Below are positions 8,165-16,093 of a stretch of DNA of 34,915 bases, piece by piece (the stretch's first letter is position 1; the number at the start of each line of letters is the position of its first letter). The position numbers and the translations under genes were made by a program. Source of the DNA: an uncultured SAR86 cluster bacterium (lineage in GTDB: Bacteria; Pseudomonadota; Gammaproteobacteria; Magnimaribacterales; D2472); assembly GCA_902511575.1 (NCBI GenBank), contig CABXFU010000013.1:1-34915 (forward strand). Direction: 5' to 3'. The notes under the pieces are model-generated. The model did not search any database. It saw only the letters and a list, made by a program, of their open reading frames with translations, and was not told the DNA's origin.

Positions 8165-9332
8165 AATTTTTAGACCTAAGATCGCCAAAAGCTAAATAAA
8201 TCTGCATTTCATCATGAGCATCATAATCATGAATTCTCTTTAAATCATTTCCTGGGATATTTGTATATTTCATCACAGCATTTCTCGCTGCTACTAATAA
8301 TGGATTTTTCATGTGATAAATTTTGCCTTGCATCATTGAGAGTCTTTGTATTTTTTTGGTGCGCTTGCTTCTCACAAAATCATAGGCTTGTTGAGCATCT
8401 AATAAATTAGCAATATTATCTTTGCAAGCCATTGCAAATGAATAGGCATCTTCAATTGCCATACAAGCACCTTGCCCTAAAAATGGGACCATTGGATGTG
8501 CAGCATCACCAAGCAAAGTTATATTTTTGGTTATCATAGATTTTAAGGGTGGTCGGATATAGATACCCCACTTATACAAGGACATAGATTCTTCGAGTGC
8601 TGGAAATATTTTAGAATCATAAATGGAAAAATCATTCAGCAAATCTTTAACCGAACCCTCTTCTTTCCAAGATTCCTTAAATTGATAATCTTCTTTTTTA
8701 ACCGCAACAAAACTTACATCTCCTGTGTTATTAATTGGGTAACTAACAATATGACTTCCAGGACCAAGTGCGAAATGAATTCTTTGCAGGTTTGATTTTC
8801 CTATCCCTCTCCAAGCGCTGTAACCACTATATTTTGGAGTTTGATTAGCAGCAAAAAAATTATCTCTTATTGATGATCTTATGCCATCGCAAGCTGCTAA
8901 GTGCTTGAGTATGTATTTTTTTTTATTAGTAAATGTGACTTCGCATTTTGCTGTATCAAAATTATCAAAGGCATGATCATGATGAATCTCTCCACCTAAA
9001 TTTATATATTTAGAATATAGCAGTGTCATCAATGTTTGCCGGCGTGTTGTCAAAACCTCTGGTGTTTGAAATGAAGATATTTCCTTTTGCGGCCCTTGAA
9101 TTGAGGCTGCGGAATGAATGAATGATTGGTTTTTTAAATCATTATAAATATCCAATCTATGCAGCAAATGTAAAGCATTGGAAGAAAGACTGAGGGCGGC
9201 ACCGTGAGAGATTTCTTCAGGCATTTTTTCAAAAATGGTTGCTGGGATGCCATCTTTCAAGAGAGAGCAACCAAGGGTTAGGCCGGCTATTCCGCTTCCT
9301 ATTATTCCAATGTGATCTGAAAAGTCTGTCAT
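8154..9332 (-). CDS. FAD-dependent monooxygenase (salicylate/3-hydroxybenzoate hydroxylase-like)
   Basis: A 392-aa flavoprotein of the group A aromatic hydroxylase type. The N-terminal GxGxxG motif IGSGIAG (11-17) ends in a Glu (FEK) that would bind the FAD ribose. The second FAD motif LLGDAAHPMVPFLGQGACMAIEDA is near residue 275. The domain order and length fit salicylate-hydroxylase-like NAD(P)H-dependent enzymes. No ring-cleavage genes are near, so an aromatic pathway is not shown and the substrate is open. It diverges from the MDR oxidoreductase gene, with a palindromic operator candidate in the shared 108-bp gap. Confidence 0.82.
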   Translation of the reverse strand: MTDFSDHIGIIGSGIAGLTLGCSLLKDGIPATIFEKMPEEISHGAALSLSSNALHLLHRLDIYNDLKNQSFIHSAASIQGPQKEISSFQTPEVLTTRRQTLMTLLYSKYINLGGEIHHDHAFDNFDTAKCEVTFTNKKKYILKHLAACDGIRSSIRDNFFAANQTPKYSGYSAWRGIGKSNLQRIHFALGPGSHIVSYPINNTGDVSFVAVKKEDYQFKESWKEEGSVKDLLNDFSIYDSKIFPALEESMSLYKWGIYIRPPLKSMITKNITLLGDAAHPMVPFLGQGACMAIEDAYSFAMACKDNIANLLDAQQAYDFVRSKRTKKIQRLSMMQGKIYHMKNPLLVAARNAVMKYTNIPGNDLKRIHDYDAHDEMQIYLAFGDLRSKNFNF

Positions 9333-9368
9333 GCAATTTTATCCATTCATTTTTTTACATTCTATTGC

Positions 9369-9399
9369 TTGACTTAAAGCACGCTCTAAGTTGTATAGT
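9369..9399 (+). promoter_or_regulatory. Putative sigma-70 promoter of the MDR oxidoreductase gene
   Basis: TTGACT (9369-9374) and TATAGT (9394-9399) resemble -35 and -10 hexamers, separated by 19 bp, which is longer than the optimum of 17. The -10 lies inside a 16-bp inverted repeat, as expected for repressor control. A strong Shine-Dalgarno AAGGAG sits at 9430-9435, five bases before the ATG. Confidence 0.5.
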
Positions 9400-9407
9400 T
9401 CTATACA
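9392..9407. promoter_or_regulatory. 16-bp palindromic operator candidate between the FAD monooxygenase and MDR genes
   Basis: TGTATAG-TT-CTATACA is a perfect inverted repeat with 7-bp arms and a 2-bp centre. It overlaps the putative -10 hexamer of the rightward gene and sits about 60 bp from the leftward start codon, so one dimeric regulator (TetR- or MarR-like by size) could control both genes. The regulator is not encoded in the window. Confidence 0.55.
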
Positions 9408-9440
9408 CATATTACTATTTAATGCCTACAAGGAGATGAA

Positions 9441-10553
9441 ATGAGCTCAAATAAACAAATTACTTCTACAGTCACTGACGCCGGAAAACTAGAAATAGCT
9501 ATTACTGAATCTGAGCGTCCAATTCCAGGTGATGATGAAGTACTAATTCAAATAGAAGCAACTCCCATTAACCCATCTGATCTGGGTTTATTAATTGGAC
9601 CAGGTGATATCAATACACTCAAGGCTGAAGATTCAAAAATCATAATGGATGTTCCAAAAGCAATTATGGGTGCCATGAAACCAAGACTAAATAAACCGAT
9701 GCCAGTTGGTAATGAAGGCTCTGGAGTTGTTATCGAAGCTGGAGCAAATGCACAAGAATTAATGGGCAAGGTCGTAAGCATTGTTGGTGGAGGAATGTAT
9801 TCTCAATATAGATGTCTACCCGCAGCTAGTTGCATTGTCATGAATGAAGGAACTGAGCCTCGAGATTGTGCATCAAGCTTTGTTAATCCCCTCACTGCTC
9901 TTGGTATGGTTGAAACTATGAAAATGGAAGGTCATACAGCTCTTGTCCATACAGCTGCAGCCTCTAATTTGGGTCAAATGCTTGTAAAAATATGCGTAGA
10001 TGATGGAGTTCAGCTAGTAAACATTGTTCGCAAGCAAGAACATGTTGATTTGTTGAAATCTATTGGTGCAGAGTTTGTTTGCAACTCATCTGATGATGAC
10101 TTTATGGAGCAATTAACATCAGCTATCACTGAAACCAAGGCAACTCTTGCCTTTGATGCGACTGGTGGTGGTGAATTGGCTGGCAAAATTCTTACTTGCA
10201 TGGAAGTTGCAGCAAGAAAAAATGCAACAGAATATAGCCCCTATGGGTCTACAGAACATAAGCAGGTTTATATCTATGGAGCACTGAATCAATCAGGGAT
10301 TTCGCTACCAAATAATAGAAGCTTTGGAATGTATTGGGGTATAGGTGGATTTTTATTAACGCCGTTTCTGGGCAAGATTGGCTTTGAAAAAGTGGGTGAA
10401 CTTCAGGCTCGAGTTGCCAATGAAATTAAAACTACTTTTGCCAGTAATTATACTCAGGAAGTATCTCTAGAAGAGGCCTTATCTCTTGAATCCCTGATGG
10501 TATATGCAAAACAAGCCACTGGAGAGAAGTTCTTAATCAATCCTAATGGTTAA
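9441..10553 (+). CDS. Zinc-less MDR-superfamily oxidoreductase (quinone oxidoreductase / enoyl reductase-like)
   Basis: A 370-aa medium-chain dehydrogenase/reductase. The GroES-like N-terminal half has EVLIQIEATPINPSDLGLL, the usual start of quinone oxidoreductases, and PVGNEGSGVVIEAG. The C-terminal half has a Rossmann region around VHTAAASNLGQML (in place of the canonical GAAGGVG), followed by FDATGGGELAG. The zinc-ligand cysteine cluster of alcohol dehydrogenases is absent. Such enzymes use NAD(P)H on quinones or conjugated carbonyls, but the substrate cannot be told from sequence. It has the clearest expression signals of the left half: promoter, operator, Shine-Dalgarno AAGGAG and a strong terminator. 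It looks like a single-gene inducible unit. Confidence 0.83.
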   Translation: MSSNKQITSTVTDAGKLEIAITESERPIPGDDEVLIQIEATPINPSDLGLLIGPGDINTLKAEDSKIIMDVPKAIMGAMKPRLNKPMPVGNEGSGVVIEAGANAQELMGKVVSIVGGGMYSQYRCLPAASCIVMNEGTEPRDCASSFVNPLTALGMVETMKMEGHTALVHTAAASNLGQMLVKICVDDGVQLVNIVRKQEHVDLLKSIGAEFVCNSSDDDFMEQLTSAITETKATLAFDATGGGELAGKILTCMEVAARKNATEYSPYGSTEHKQVYIYGALNQSGISLPNNRSFGMYWGIGGFLLTPFLGKIGFEKVGELQARVANEIKTTFASNYTQEVSLEEALSLESLMVYAKQATGEKFLINPNG

Positions 10554-10570
10554 AATTAATTACATCTAAT

Positions 10571-10600
10571 AAAAAAGGGGGCTTTAGCCCCCTTTTTTTT
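10571..10600. terminator. Bidirectional Rho-independent terminator
   Basis: The stem GGGGGC/GCCCCC (10577-10582 and 10587-10592) with loop TTTA is flanked by A6 on the left and T8 on the right. The symmetry gives a U-tract in both directions, so it can end both the rightward MDR gene and the leftward MAPEG gene. It is the only convincing intrinsic terminator in the window. Confidence 0.95.
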
Positions 10601-10615
10601 AGAATTGAAATTGTT

Positions 10616-10987
10616 CTAAATTAATGCCAGCGCCATCATCACCAAGCAAACAATTGAACCAAGCCATAACAACGTTCTTACTCTTGCAAAGCCAGCTATA
10701 TATGTAACAACATGCCCTACTCTGAATGCAAGCCACCAACATGCCAACCCAGTTATATCAATAGATAGCTGCATAGACAAAAGAGCCAATGCCAAAAATA
10801 TTGGTAAAGTTTCCTGCAAATTTGTATTTGCTCTCATGGCTCTACCGGCCATGACTGTTAACTCATGAGGCATAGGCTCATCTCTATTCGTGCCCAGCCA
10901 AGGAAAATTTTTCATGTTAAAAGATCCTGGAATAAGCCACGTTTGAAGTAATGCAAGTAACAAAGCAGCAATAATATAAGTCGTCAT
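10616..10987 (-). CDS. MAPEG-family integral membrane protein
   Basis: A 123-aa protein with about four hydrophobic helices. The family signature RAMRANTNLQETLPIF (about residues 49-64) matches the R-x-x-x-N-x-x-E-x-x-P motif of membrane-associated proteins in eicosanoid and glutathione metabolism. Bacterial members are uncharacterised or act as microsomal-type glutathione transferases. Here the role is inferred only as membrane-bound detoxification. A GGAG Shine-Dalgarno precedes the ATG. It lies 31 nt downstream of the phzF-like gene and is probably in one transcript with it, ending at the bidirectional terminator. Confidence 0.85.
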   Translation of the reverse strand: MTTYIIAALLLALLQTWLIPGSFNMKNFPWLGTNRDEPMPHELTVMAGRAMRANTNLQETLPIFLALALLSMQLSIDITGLACWWLAFRVGHVVTYIAGFARVRTLLWLGSIVCLVMMALALI

Positions 10988-11018
10988 AAATTCTCTCCGA
11001 AATTATTAAAGTTAGAGT

Positions 11019-11807
11019 TTAAACGATTGAGATAGTCCCTTCAAAATAAATTACGCTATTCCCAGAAATATAAACTCTATCATTTGCTAATCTACAATGT
11101 AGTTTGCCGCCTCGTCTGGAAAGTTGATGAGCTTCTAAATCCTCTTTATTAAATTGGTCAGCCCAATAAGCAGTAAGCATTGTATGGGCTGATCCAGTTA
11201 CTGGGTCTTCCTCAATTCCTGCTTCAGGGTAAAAACACCTTGAAACAAAATCTACCTCATCTCCTGGCGCCGATATTACAAGACCCCTGGCGTTAATTTT
11301 TTTAAGAAGAGTAAGCTTGGGTTGTATGTCTTCGATTTGTTTTTGATTTTTAAAAACTGCTAAATAATCATCTTTTCCTCTTAAAAGTTTCAGTGGCTCA
11401 ATATCTAATATTTCAACAAATAGTGAGTCTAGTTCGTTTTCAATAGGTTGATCAGCAGGGAAATTTAGACAAAGCCCATCATTGCACTTGGTTACTTTTA
11501 AATTTCCGCTTTTGGAATCAAAATTAATTTCTTCTCCAGCTCGATCAGGGTAGTAATCAAAAAGTATGCGGGCGCTAGCTAAGGTAGCATGACCGCAAAG
11601 ATCTACTTCAATCGATGGAGTAAACCATCTTATCGAAACCGGATTTTCATGGATGCTAACAAAAGCTGTTTCGGATAAATTGTTTTCAGCGGCTATTGAT
11701 TGCATGACATCGTCGGTAAGTGGCGATTCAAGGATAACGACTGCAGCAGGATTACCTGAAAATAGCTTATCGGTAAAAGCATCAACTTGATACATTTTCA
11801 ATTCCAT
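11019..11807 (-). CDS. PhzF-family isomerase/epimerase-like protein
   Basis: A 262-aa cytosolic protein with the diaminopimelate-epimerase-like fold. The start YQVDAFTDKLFSGNPAAVV is diagnostic of PhzF/YddE proteins. Glu46 in NNLSETAFV matches the catalytic Glu45 of PhzF. DLCGHATLASA and EEDPVTGSAHTML complete the family blocks. No phenazine genes are present, so this is a general PhzF-like protein of unknown substrate, as in most bacteria. ATG at 11807 was chosen; a second in-frame Met four codons later is possible. It diverges from the symporter gene with 55 bp between. Confidence 0.9.
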   Translation of the reverse strand: MELKMYQVDAFTDKLFSGNPAAVVILESPLTDDVMQSIAAENNLSETAFVSIHENPVSIRWFTPSIEVDLCGHATLASARILFDYYPDRAGEEINFDSKSGNLKVTKCNDGLCLNFPADQPIENELDSLFVEILDIEPLKLLRGKDDYLAVFKNQKQIEDIQPKLTLLKKINARGLVISAPGDEVDFVSRCFYPEAGIEEDPVTGSAHTMLTAYWADQFNKEDLEAHQLSRRGGKLHCRLANDRVYISGNSVIYFEGTISIV

Positions 11808-11815
11808 GAAGTTAT

Positions 11816-11845
11816 TTTACCTAATAGAGCTTTCAAGGCTAGAAT
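11816..11845 (+). promoter_or_regulatory. Putative promoter of the MFS transporter gene
   Basis: TTTACC (11816-11821) and TAGAAT (11840-11845) are spaced 18 bp apart. A TTG start follows at 11863, preceded by AAGGA. Each hexamer differs from consensus by one or two bases. Confidence 0.35.
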
Positions 11846-11862
11846 GAATAAAAAGGATCAAC

Positions 11863-13287
11863 TTGAGCCCACACAAACTAACAATTAAAACAAAATTAGC
11901 TTTTGGGGTAGGAGCGACTGGTGAAGGTGCAACAAATTGGATTTTTGCTGGTCTCACCTTCTTTTTTTATAATCAAGTCCTTGGTCTATCTGGCTCACTG
12001 ACAGGCTTGGCAGTTTTAATCGCGATTATTTTTGATGCTGTTTCCGATCCTATTATGGGGTCTATTTCAGATCGATTTATATCTAAACTTGGGCGCAGGC
12101 ATCCTTTCATGTTCGCTGCACCTTTCCCTACAGTCATCGCAATCTATCTAATGTTTTTTCCACCTGATGGGTTATCTGAATATGATCTCTTTGGCTGGCT
12201 GATTTTTTCAACTATCTTACTAAGGCTGAGCATTACTTTATTTGCCGTGCCCCATTTAGCATTAGGAGCCGAGCTATCTGACGATTATTTTGAGCGCAGC
12301 CGAGTGATGAGCTACAACAGTCTCTTTGGATATATGGGTGTAATTATCATGCATATATTTGTATGGTTTTTAATCTTCCCTTACTTTGCAGGTGAGAAAA
12401 TTGGACAACTCTATCAAGAGTCCTATACGCCCATAGCAATTTTTAGCATGGTATTAATTTCACTGTGCATTCTCTCATCAGCCTATTTTACCAAAGATAG
12501 AATCCCTTATTTAAATCAGCCCTCTAGAAATGAATCTCACATCAAGATAACAGATTTATTTAAAGACATTTATGGCGCTATTAGTAATAAAAACTATGCT
12601 CGATTATTGGTAGGCATGTTTTTCCTTTCCATGCTCATAGGAACCCATGAAACATTGGGTATTTATATGGGAACATTTTTTTGGGAATTGTCTCCTATAC
12701 AAATTGGTTGGCTAATCATAAACAACATTATTGGGTATGCTTTTGGATTCATGCTGACAGCAAAACTTCATCAAAGATTTGATAAACCCATTGTGATTGT
12801 TGCAACAGTTCTTGGACTAACTATTTTTTGGTCCGCATCGGCTAATATTGCTCTGTTAGGCTTTGCTCCAGAACGAGGCTCATGGGAATTAGTTCTGATG
12901 ATTATTTGCTTAGGCTCTTTTGCATCAGCATGCGGCTCTATATTACATATAAGTGTCATGTCAGCATTAGCAGATATAGCAGATGAGCATGAGCTCAATA
13001 CTGGCATTCGACAAGAAGGAGTCTTCTATGCAGCGCGTGCATTCTTTAGCAAAACATCAAACGGAATTGGTCATGTAATAGCTGGAGTGGCGCTTGATTT
13101 TATCGCCTTCCCAGAGAATGCTGTGCCTGGAGAAATCCCTGAAGATACAATCTTTAATTTAGGATTAGTTGACGGCCCGTTTGCAATGATTTGGGGGCTA
13201 ATTGCTGTTTTCTTTTATGCTAGATATAAAATTACCAAAGAATCACATGCTTCAATCAAAGAGCAGCTTGCAATCAAGAATTCTTAA
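11863..13287 (+). CDS. MFS transporter, GPH (MelB-like) cation symporter family
   Basis: A 474-aa polytopic inner-membrane protein with about 12 hydrophobic helices. KLAFGVGATGEGATNWIF near the start, SDPIMGSISDRFISKLGRRHPFMF (the GPH/MFS loop 2-3 motif with D-x-x-x-S-x-R-x-G-R-R) and the helix-4 region AVPHLALGAELSDDYFERSR are typical of glycoside-pentoside-hexuronide:cation symporters. Substrate unknown: many marine members are annotated as sugar transporters without proof. The start is TTG, preceded by AAGGA at 8-9 nt; no in-frame ATG lies nearby. Its TAA shares the word TTAA with the stop of the convergent small membrane protein. Confidence 0.87.
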   Translation: MSPHKLTIKTKLAFGVGATGEGATNWIFAGLTFFFYNQVLGLSGSLTGLAVLIAIIFDAVSDPIMGSISDRFISKLGRRHPFMFAAPFPTVIAIYLMFFPPDGLSEYDLFGWLIFSTILLRLSITLFAVPHLALGAELSDDYFERSRVMSYNSLFGYMGVIIMHIFVWFLIFPYFAGEKIGQLYQESYTPIAIFSMVLISLCILSSAYFTKDRIPYLNQPSRNESHIKITDLFKDIYGAISNKNYARLLVGMFFLSMLIGTHETLGIYMGTFFWELSPIQIGWLIINNIIGYAFGFMLTAKLHQRFDKPIVIVATVLGLTIFWSASANIALLGFAPERGSWELVLMIICLGSFASACGSILHISVMSALADIADEHELNTGIRQEGVFYAARAFFSKTSNGIGHVIAGVALDFIAFPENAVPGEIPEDTIFNLGLVDGPFAMIWGLIAVFFYARYKITKESHASIKEQLAIKNS

Positions 13288-13508
13288 AACTTGCCCCTAG
13301 TAAACCGCATTCTTATTGAATAAACCCTTATCAAAGCTACAAGGGTAAGAATGGTCTGAGTAAAGATGGAAATTAATAGTGTGTTAGTCCAGCTCCAATT
13401 ATCAATGGTGAGCCAGAGCAAAAAAGTTTGTAGGGGAAAATTGATAACCATTCCCATCATCACGACAATGACACTTTCTCTAAAGGCAGTTTTTTCAGTT
13501 TTATTCAT
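13284..13508 (-). CDS. Small two-helix membrane protein (DUF7220-like)
   Basis: A 74-aa protein with two hydrophobic helices (about residues 14-34 and 41-61). Its end VALIRVYSIRMRFTRGKF resembles the 'RSYLLRRLFN' tail of small proteins grouped as DUF7220, and the RESVIVVMMGMVINF start also fits. Function is unknown. It is encoded head-to-tail after the sulfotransferase-like gene, 12 nt away, so co-transcription is likely. It overlaps the MFS gene end by four bases. Confidence 0.65.
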   Translation of the reverse strand: MNKTEKTAFRESVIVVMMGMVINFPLQTFLLWLTIDNWSWTNTLLISIFTQTILTLVALIRVYSIRMRFTRGKF

Positions 13509-13520
13509 TTCTATCTCAGT

Positions 13521-14150
13521 TTAAGTAAGTAGTGTGTAATTACATTTTTTCATGGTTTCTGTTGATAAAAAAGAGTTGATCATTTTAATCAAGCTCTTCT
13601 CTAATGCAGGGACCTGCAATGAGGAAGCAATATCCTTTTGTTCATGCCATCCTCTGCCATTTACATAATCATTCATTTTAACCAAAGGCATATTTTGCCT
13701 GCTCAATAAGCCAGCTAAGCGTTCATGAAATTTTTTTTGGTCTGCATGAAAGTCTTCAACATTAATAATAATTGAGTTGGGCACTTCTTCTGACATCCTA
13801 AAATAAGAATCATTCTTTTGATTCCACATAGTGATGCAATTCTCATAATCTTCGATCGAAAACTGAACAAAATTCTCTAAAGACAAATCTTTAATTTTTG
13901 GATAATGATCGTAATATGGTTCTTTGTGCATGGCTCGCAGCCATGAGTAAGGATTTCGCATACAGAAAATAAATAGGCAGTTCTGTATTTCAAATTTTGA
14001 CCACTCATCTTTTTTGGGAGCTAGTCTATGCTTCCAACCCAAGAAATCGTAATGCTGAAATTTCAAATTGAAATTTTTACCTGCAAAATAACCTATGGCA
14101 TTAGTGCCGCTATGTCGCTCGCCGAAAACTTTAATTGAATCAATCTTCAA
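13521..14150 (-). CDS. Sulfotransferase-like P-loop protein
   Basis: A 209-aa protein. The N-terminal GERHSGTNAIGYF (residues 10-22) matches the 5'-phosphosulfate loop of sulfotransferase-like proteins found in bacteria and large viruses. CMRNPYSWLRAMHK (about 83-96) resembles the 3'-phosphate-binding R-x-P-x-x-W/R segment. PAPS-dependent sulfation of a glycan or small molecule is plausible but unproven. The ORF starts with TTG at 14150, overlapping the ybjQ stop by 11 bp. This suggests translational coupling; no better start exists upstream, and ATT two codons on is an alternative. Confidence 0.7.
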   Translation of the reverse strand: MKIDSIKVFGERHSGTNAIGYFAGKNFNLKFQHYDFLGWKHRLAPKKDEWSKFEIQNCLFIFCMRNPYSWLRAMHKEPYYDHYPKIKDLSLENFVQFSIEDYENCITMWNQKNDSYFRMSEEVPNSIIINVEDFHADQKKFHERLAGLLSRQNMPLVKMNDYVNGRGWHEQKDIASSLQVPALEKSLIKMINSFLSTETMKKCNYTLLT

Positions 14151-14457
14151 ACTTTACAGCCGTACCATATGCAATAACCTCTGAAGCGGCCGCTGCTATA
14201 GTTGAAGTCTCATATCGAAAATTAACGACAGCATCTGCACCCATTTCTTCAGCATTAGATACCATCCTTTCCATGGCTTCCTTTCTTGCTTGCATCAATA
14301 AGATTGAATAACTTTTAAGTTCACCACCAACTATATTCTTTAGTGTTGCTAGAATGTCTGTGCCTAAATGCCTTGCTCTTACAGTGCTACCCATAACAAT
14401 TCCAAGATAAGTATGAATTTGTTTGCCTTCTATCGATGGGGTGCTGGTTACTAACAT
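14140..14457 (-). CDS. ybjQ: UPF0145 / YbjQ-family protein
   Basis: A 105-aa cytosolic protein, near the 107 aa of E. coli YbjQ. TSTPSIEGKQIHTYLGIVMGSTV at the start, the middle RARHLGTDILA-LKNIVGGELKSY and EMGADAVVNFRYETS match the family, which forms pentamers and is called a putative heavy-metal-binding domain. The exact function is unknown. An upstream frame is open to 14529, but the start at 14457 is preferred because GGAG stands 7 nt before it and family proteins begin there. The start lies only 38 bp from the divergent hspQ start, so its promoter must lie within hspQ. Confidence 0.9.
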   Translation of the reverse strand: MLVTSTPSIEGKQIHTYLGIVMGSTVRARHLGTDILATLKNIVGGELKSYSILLMQARKEAMERMVSNAEEMGADAVVNFRYETSTIAAAASEVIAYGTAVKFED

Positions 14458-14474
14458 GGTTTGCTCCAAAAATT

Positions 14475-14483
14475 TGATATGAT
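14475..14483 (+). promoter_or_regulatory. Extended -10 promoter candidate for hspQ
   Basis: TGATATGAT fits the extended -10 pattern TGn-TATGAT, with the hexamer at 14478-14483. The +1 would fall near 14490, giving a leader of about 6 nt to the ATG at 14496. No -35 is needed in this architecture and none is clear. Confidence 0.35.
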
Positions 14484-14495
14484 TAAGTGAATCAT

Positions 14496-14840
14496 ATGAG
14501 TAATATAAAACAAGAACTGGTTGAAACAAAATTTGCCATCGGGGCGGTGGTAAAGCATCGCTTTCTTGATTTTCGCGGAGTCATATTTGATGTTGATCCA
14601 GAATTCAACAACACAGAAGAATGGTATCAATCTATCCCAACGTCAATTCGCCCTAGAAAAAATCAACCTTTTTATCATCTCTTTGCTGAAAATGGCCATA
14701 TCTTTTATGTAGCCTATGTATCGGAGCAAAACCTGCTTGATGATGCCTCAGAAGAATTGCCAAAACATCCAGAAATCAAAAATTTATTTTCCCATTTTGA
14801 AGATGGCAGATTTGTGCCCCTCTCAAGAGCTGTAAACTAG
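14496..14840 (+). CDS. hspQ: Heat shock protein HspQ
   Basis: A 114-aa cytosolic protein of the HspQ family, which in enterics acts on DnaA stability and as a specificity enhancer for the Lon protease. KFAIGAVVKHRFLDFRGVIFDVDPEF matches the opening strand block, followed by RKNQPFYHLFAENGHIFYVAYVSEQNL (the WYHV-YVAEQNL region) and HPEIKNLFSHF. Length is close to the E. coli protein (105 aa). A GTG at 14487 is an alternative start; the ATG at 14496 is preferred because an AAGTGA lies just upstream. Only one base separates its stop from that of the convergent aminotransferase. Confidence 0.92.
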   Translation: MSNIKQELVETKFAIGAVVKHRFLDFRGVIFDVDPEFNNTEEWYQSIPTSIRPRKNQPFYHLFAENGHIFYVAYVSEQNLLDDASEELPKHPEIKNLFSHFEDGRFVPLSRAVN

Positions 14841-14841
14841 T

Positions 14842-16044
14842 CTATTCTTCAAAAGCGATTTGCAGAGAGGTTGTAAAAACTTCCATTGCTTCTTTTAAAT
14901 CCTCTAAACCTAAGAAAGTTGGTGCCAGCCTAATATTTGAGTCTTCAGGATCATTAAAGTGTGGGTATGTTGATCCAGCGGGAGTTATTAAGACGCCAGC
15001 CTCTTCACACAAAGCTATAACCCTTTTAGCAATCGGTTTGCTTGTGTTGTATGAAATAAAATATCCACCCGTTGGTTTCTTGTAACTACCTATCTCTGAG
15101 CTTAAGGAGTCCAGTGCTTGAAACGCTACTTTAAATTTTGGTTTAACTAAATCTGCATGCTTACTCATATGATTTAAAACATCATGCTTATTTTTCAGAA
15201 ATTCAATATGGCGCATTTGATTCACTTTATCAGAGCAAACAATCATAGAGCCTCTTTGTCTCACCAAGAGGTTAAAAAGTTTGGTGCCAGCTGCAGCAAA
15301 AGATAATCCACCGCCACCAAATGTGACCTTTGAAAAAGAACAAAAAATTGCAGTTTGATCTAAGACATCAAATCTCTTAGCTAGCTCCCATGAAGGTGTT
15401 TGATTTGGTGTTGATGAAAAGTCATGCAATAAATATGCATGATCCAAGATAAACAAAAATTCATTTGAATAAGATTTTCCTGCCTCTAACAACTCCGACA
15501 TATTTTCATCTGAATAAATATCACCAGTTGGATTAGAGTGACGAGGAACGCAGATGATGCCTTTGATATTTTCATGTTCTGCAAGTAATGCTCTAAATTT
15601 ATTAATATCAATACCACATCCAGTTAAAGGAACTGGTAACATCTCTATCCCAAAATCATCCAATAATCTAAAATGCCTATCAAAACCTGGAACAGGACAA
15701 ATAAACTTCAAATTTTCTTGGTCTTTCCAAGGTGACTCTAGACCAAATAGATAATTTGCCAGAATGAGTTGATAGATAAGAAGCAAACTAGATTGCTCTC
15801 CAACCAGTGTATTATCTGAAGGGGCTGATAGCAACTCGCCTCCCAGCTCTCTTGCCTCTGGTATGCCTAAAGGATCGCCATAATTGCGGACATCTACTCC
15901 GCTTGGACTCTTAGCAGGCACCATTAAATTTAAAAGGTCATTTGAAAGATCTAATTGATCAGAGCCAGGTTTGCCGCGAGTTAAATCAATCTTTAGATTT
16001 TTAGATTTTAAAGTTGCAAATTTAGATTCCAGAGATTCATCCAT
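14842..16044 (-). CDS. Class I aminotransferase, aspartate aminotransferase Ic type
   Basis: A 400-aa PLP enzyme. LTRGKPGSDQLDLS near residue 21, RNYGDPLGIPEARELG (about 53-68) and VPRHSNPTGDIYSDE (about 166-180) are typical of the type Ic aspartate aminotransferase group, also known from actinobacteria and the MocR-like branch. The Schiff-base lysine lies in FCSFSKVTFGGGG (about Lys239), and the PLP-contact Asp-x-Ala-Tyr is in ILDHAYLLHD. It would transfer an amino group, most likely with aspartate/2-oxoglutarate, in the cytosol. The length matches the family (about 420 aa). It diverges from rmuC across 49 bp. Confidence 0.85.
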   Translation of the reverse strand: MDESLESKFATLKSKNLKIDLTRGKPGSDQLDLSNDLLNLMVPAKSPSGVDVRNYGDPLGIPEARELGGELLSAPSDNTLVGEQSSLLLIYQLILANYLFGLESPWKDQENLKFICPVPGFDRHFRLLDDFGIEMLPVPLTGCGIDINKFRALLAEHENIKGIICVPRHSNPTGDIYSDENMSELLEAGKSYSNEFLFILDHAYLLHDFSSTPNQTPSWELAKRFDVLDQTAIFCSFSKVTFGGGGLSFAAAGTKLFNLLVRQRGSMIVCSDKVNQMRHIEFLKNKHDVLNHMSKHADLVKPKFKVAFQALDSLSSEIGSYKKPTGGYFISYNTSKPIAKRVIALCEEAGVLITPAGSTYPHFNDPEDSNIRLAPTFLGLEDLKEAMEVFTTSLQIAFEE

Positions 16045-16093
16045 AGTATCATTGGGTGTATAAGTAAATATATTTTATAGGATAAATTTATAA

